From assembly GCA_029986975.1 (NCBI GenBank), contig DALTWR010000058.1, positions 1 through 6,384 of the forward strand: a stretch of 6,384 nt of DNA, given 5' to 3'. Below are positions 5,373 to 6,384 of the stretch, piece by piece (position 1 is the stretch's first letter; every line of letters begins with the position of its first letter). This stretch comes from Methanocorpusculum sp. GTDB taxonomy: Archaea > Halobacteriota > Methanomicrobia > Methanomicrobiales > Methanocorpusculaceae. Below the pieces are notes generated by a model, which was not told where the DNA came from, made no database searches, and saw nothing but the letters and a program-made list of their open reading frames with translations. Made by a program: the position numbers and the translations under genes.

Positions 5373-6384
5373 GTGAGCACCATAGTTCAGCCCTACAAAA
5401 AGGGTTACAAAGTCTTTTTCTGTGACGACGCCAAGGCAGGTAAAATCAAACATGTAGGGACAGTGGAACTTGAATCCACCTCAAAAGGAATGCGCCCCTC
5501 GGAGTTCTTCGTCAGAAGACCTGGAACTTCACACGTGCAGAAGACACCGACAAAAGAGTTCATCACTGTTCTGCGCGTAAATGGCGATGTCTTACTCACA
5601 GAAACCCTGCCTGAGTTTCAGGATTTCCTGCGTGGAATGCAGATTCCCTGGAAAAAAATCTCCCTTTGCCGTACCTGTCTGTTTGATGACAGAATAACAG
5701 TTCTTAATGAGGAGACAAGAATCCGCTGCGGAAACGAGTTTGTCTGTCTTGACTGCGCAAAGCGTGAACTCCGCCGTGAACTTGCCCACATCAGAAAGTT
5801 AGGTAAACGAACCCAGCTCCACATCGAAGAGCTTCTCGAAGAGTACCGCGACTTAGACATGGTCTTAGCCATTCTCCAGCCGGAGACGCTGGATATGAAA
5901 AAGACCATGTTCGACTGCCTCGAAGCACACGAACAGGTGCTTACAGAACGCATCGAAAACCTGGCGCTTCCGCGTGAGTTTACCGACCTTTGCGGTGTTG
6001 AAACCCTGATGCCTGCGCAGCAGCTTGCAGTCGAGGCAGGTCTGTTGTACGGTAAAGATTTACTCGTTGTTGCAGCAACTGCATCCGGAAAAACATTCAT
6101 CGGAGAACTTGCAGGTCTGAAAAACTATCTTGAAAAACGCGGGCGGATGCTTTTCTTAGTCCCGCTTGTAGCACTTGCGAATCAGAAGTACGACCGTTTC
6201 TCTGAAAAGTATGCAAAGATTGCAACAACTTCAGTGATGACCGGAACATCACGTCTGAATCTGCCGGAGACCCGCCCTGTCGGAAACCGCGGCGCAGGAG
6301 GGGGTATTGTTGTTGGTACGTATGAAGGTGTTGACAACATGCTCAGGAAAGGTCTTCCATTGAGCAATATTGGAACTGTTGTCA
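5373..6384 (+). CDS. Archaeal DEAD/DEAH-box (superfamily 2) helicase, N-terminal 337 residues, cut by the window edge
   Basis: This open frame runs from a GTG directly after the TAA of the winged-helix gene to the right edge without a stop. Residues 1-95 form an N-terminal domain I cannot assign firmly (it may be the archaeal DUF5814 type). Next comes a zinc-binding-like cluster with C99-x2-C102, C119, and C125-x2-C128, then a charged, probably helical segment (129-195). The helicase core begins near 208 with LMPAQQLAV (212-220, Q-motif-like). It continues with motif I ATASGKT (235-241), a motif Ia region FLVPLVALANQK (261-272) and a motif Ib-like GTYEGVDNMLRKG (315-327). The last visible residues, IGTVV, are where motif II (DExH) should follow outside the window. 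An ATP-driven nucleic-acid unwinding role is established for the superfamily; the substrate is unknown. Ski2-like architecture is possible. No frameshift is seen. Confidence 0.85.
   Translation, partial: MSTIVQPYKKGYKVFFCDDAKAGKIKHVGTVELESTSKGMRPSEFFVRRPGTSHVQKTPTKEFITVLRVNGDVLLTETLPEFQDFLRGMQIPWKKISLCRTCLFDDRITVLNEETRIRCGNEFVCLDCAKRELRRELAHIRKLGKRTQLHIEELLEEYRDLDMVLAILQPETLDMKKTMFDCLEAHEQVLTERIENLALPREFTDLCGVETLMPAQQLAVEAGLLYGKDLLVVAATASGKTFIGELAGLKNYLEKRGRMLFLVPLVALANQKYDRFSEKYAKIATTSVMTGTSRLNLPETRPVGNRGAGGGIVVGTYEGVDNMLRKGLPLSNIGTVV

Noticed and set aside
5618..6100. 160-residue minus-strand frame opposite the helicase gene
   Set aside because: It is serine- and arginine-rich low-complexity sequence without domain motifs, lying fully antisense to an open frame with clear helicase motifs.

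Overview
The window looks archaeal, most likely from a euryarchaeal methanogen of the Methanomicrobiales type (a Methanocorpusculum-like genome would fit). The reasons are a helicase of an archaeal type, an archaeal winged-helix protein with an uncharacterised C-terminal domain, GGTGA- and GGAG-type Shine-Dalgarno sites, and TATA-like promoter elements. Genus placement is inference; no rRNA or other marker is present.

Layout: two tight operons diverge from one AT-rich 312-base intergenic region (4248-4559). Leftwards (minus strand) is a 984-residue activase of the 2-hydroxyacyl-CoA dehydratase / benzoyl-CoA reductase system, with two tandem ASKHA-type ATPase domains, a cysteine-rich linker and a DUF2229-type C-terminal part. 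One base after its stop comes a 426-residue HgdB/HGD-D-like protein with its own strong Shine-Dalgarno site, ending at position 11. Together they make 1410 residues and match, end to end, the large (about 1400-residue) fused activase proteins of many anaerobic bacteria, here split into two genes. Both ATPase domains keep the pair of cysteines that hold the [4Fe-4S] cluster in the classical homodimeric activators. The pair therefore looks like an ATP-driven low-potential electron donor plus a reductase-like partner, substrate unknown.

Rightwards (plus strand) is a 270-residue winged helix-turn-helix protein, and directly after its stop codon (zero gap) a GTG-started DEAD/DEAH-box helicase. The helicase has a zinc-binding-like cysteine cluster before the core and is cut by the right edge just before motif II.

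The intergenic region is the most unusual non-coding part. It holds a near-perfect inverted repeat (24-bp arms, 13-base spacer, 4383-4443), each arm itself a 22-bp operator-like dyad (TTTTTGCAT, four bases, ATGCAAAAA). A perfect 16-bp palindrome (4480-4495) lies in the probable promoter of the helix-turn-helix gene. A simple model, which is inference, is that the winged-helix protein or another dimeric regulator binds these sites and controls one or both divergent operons.
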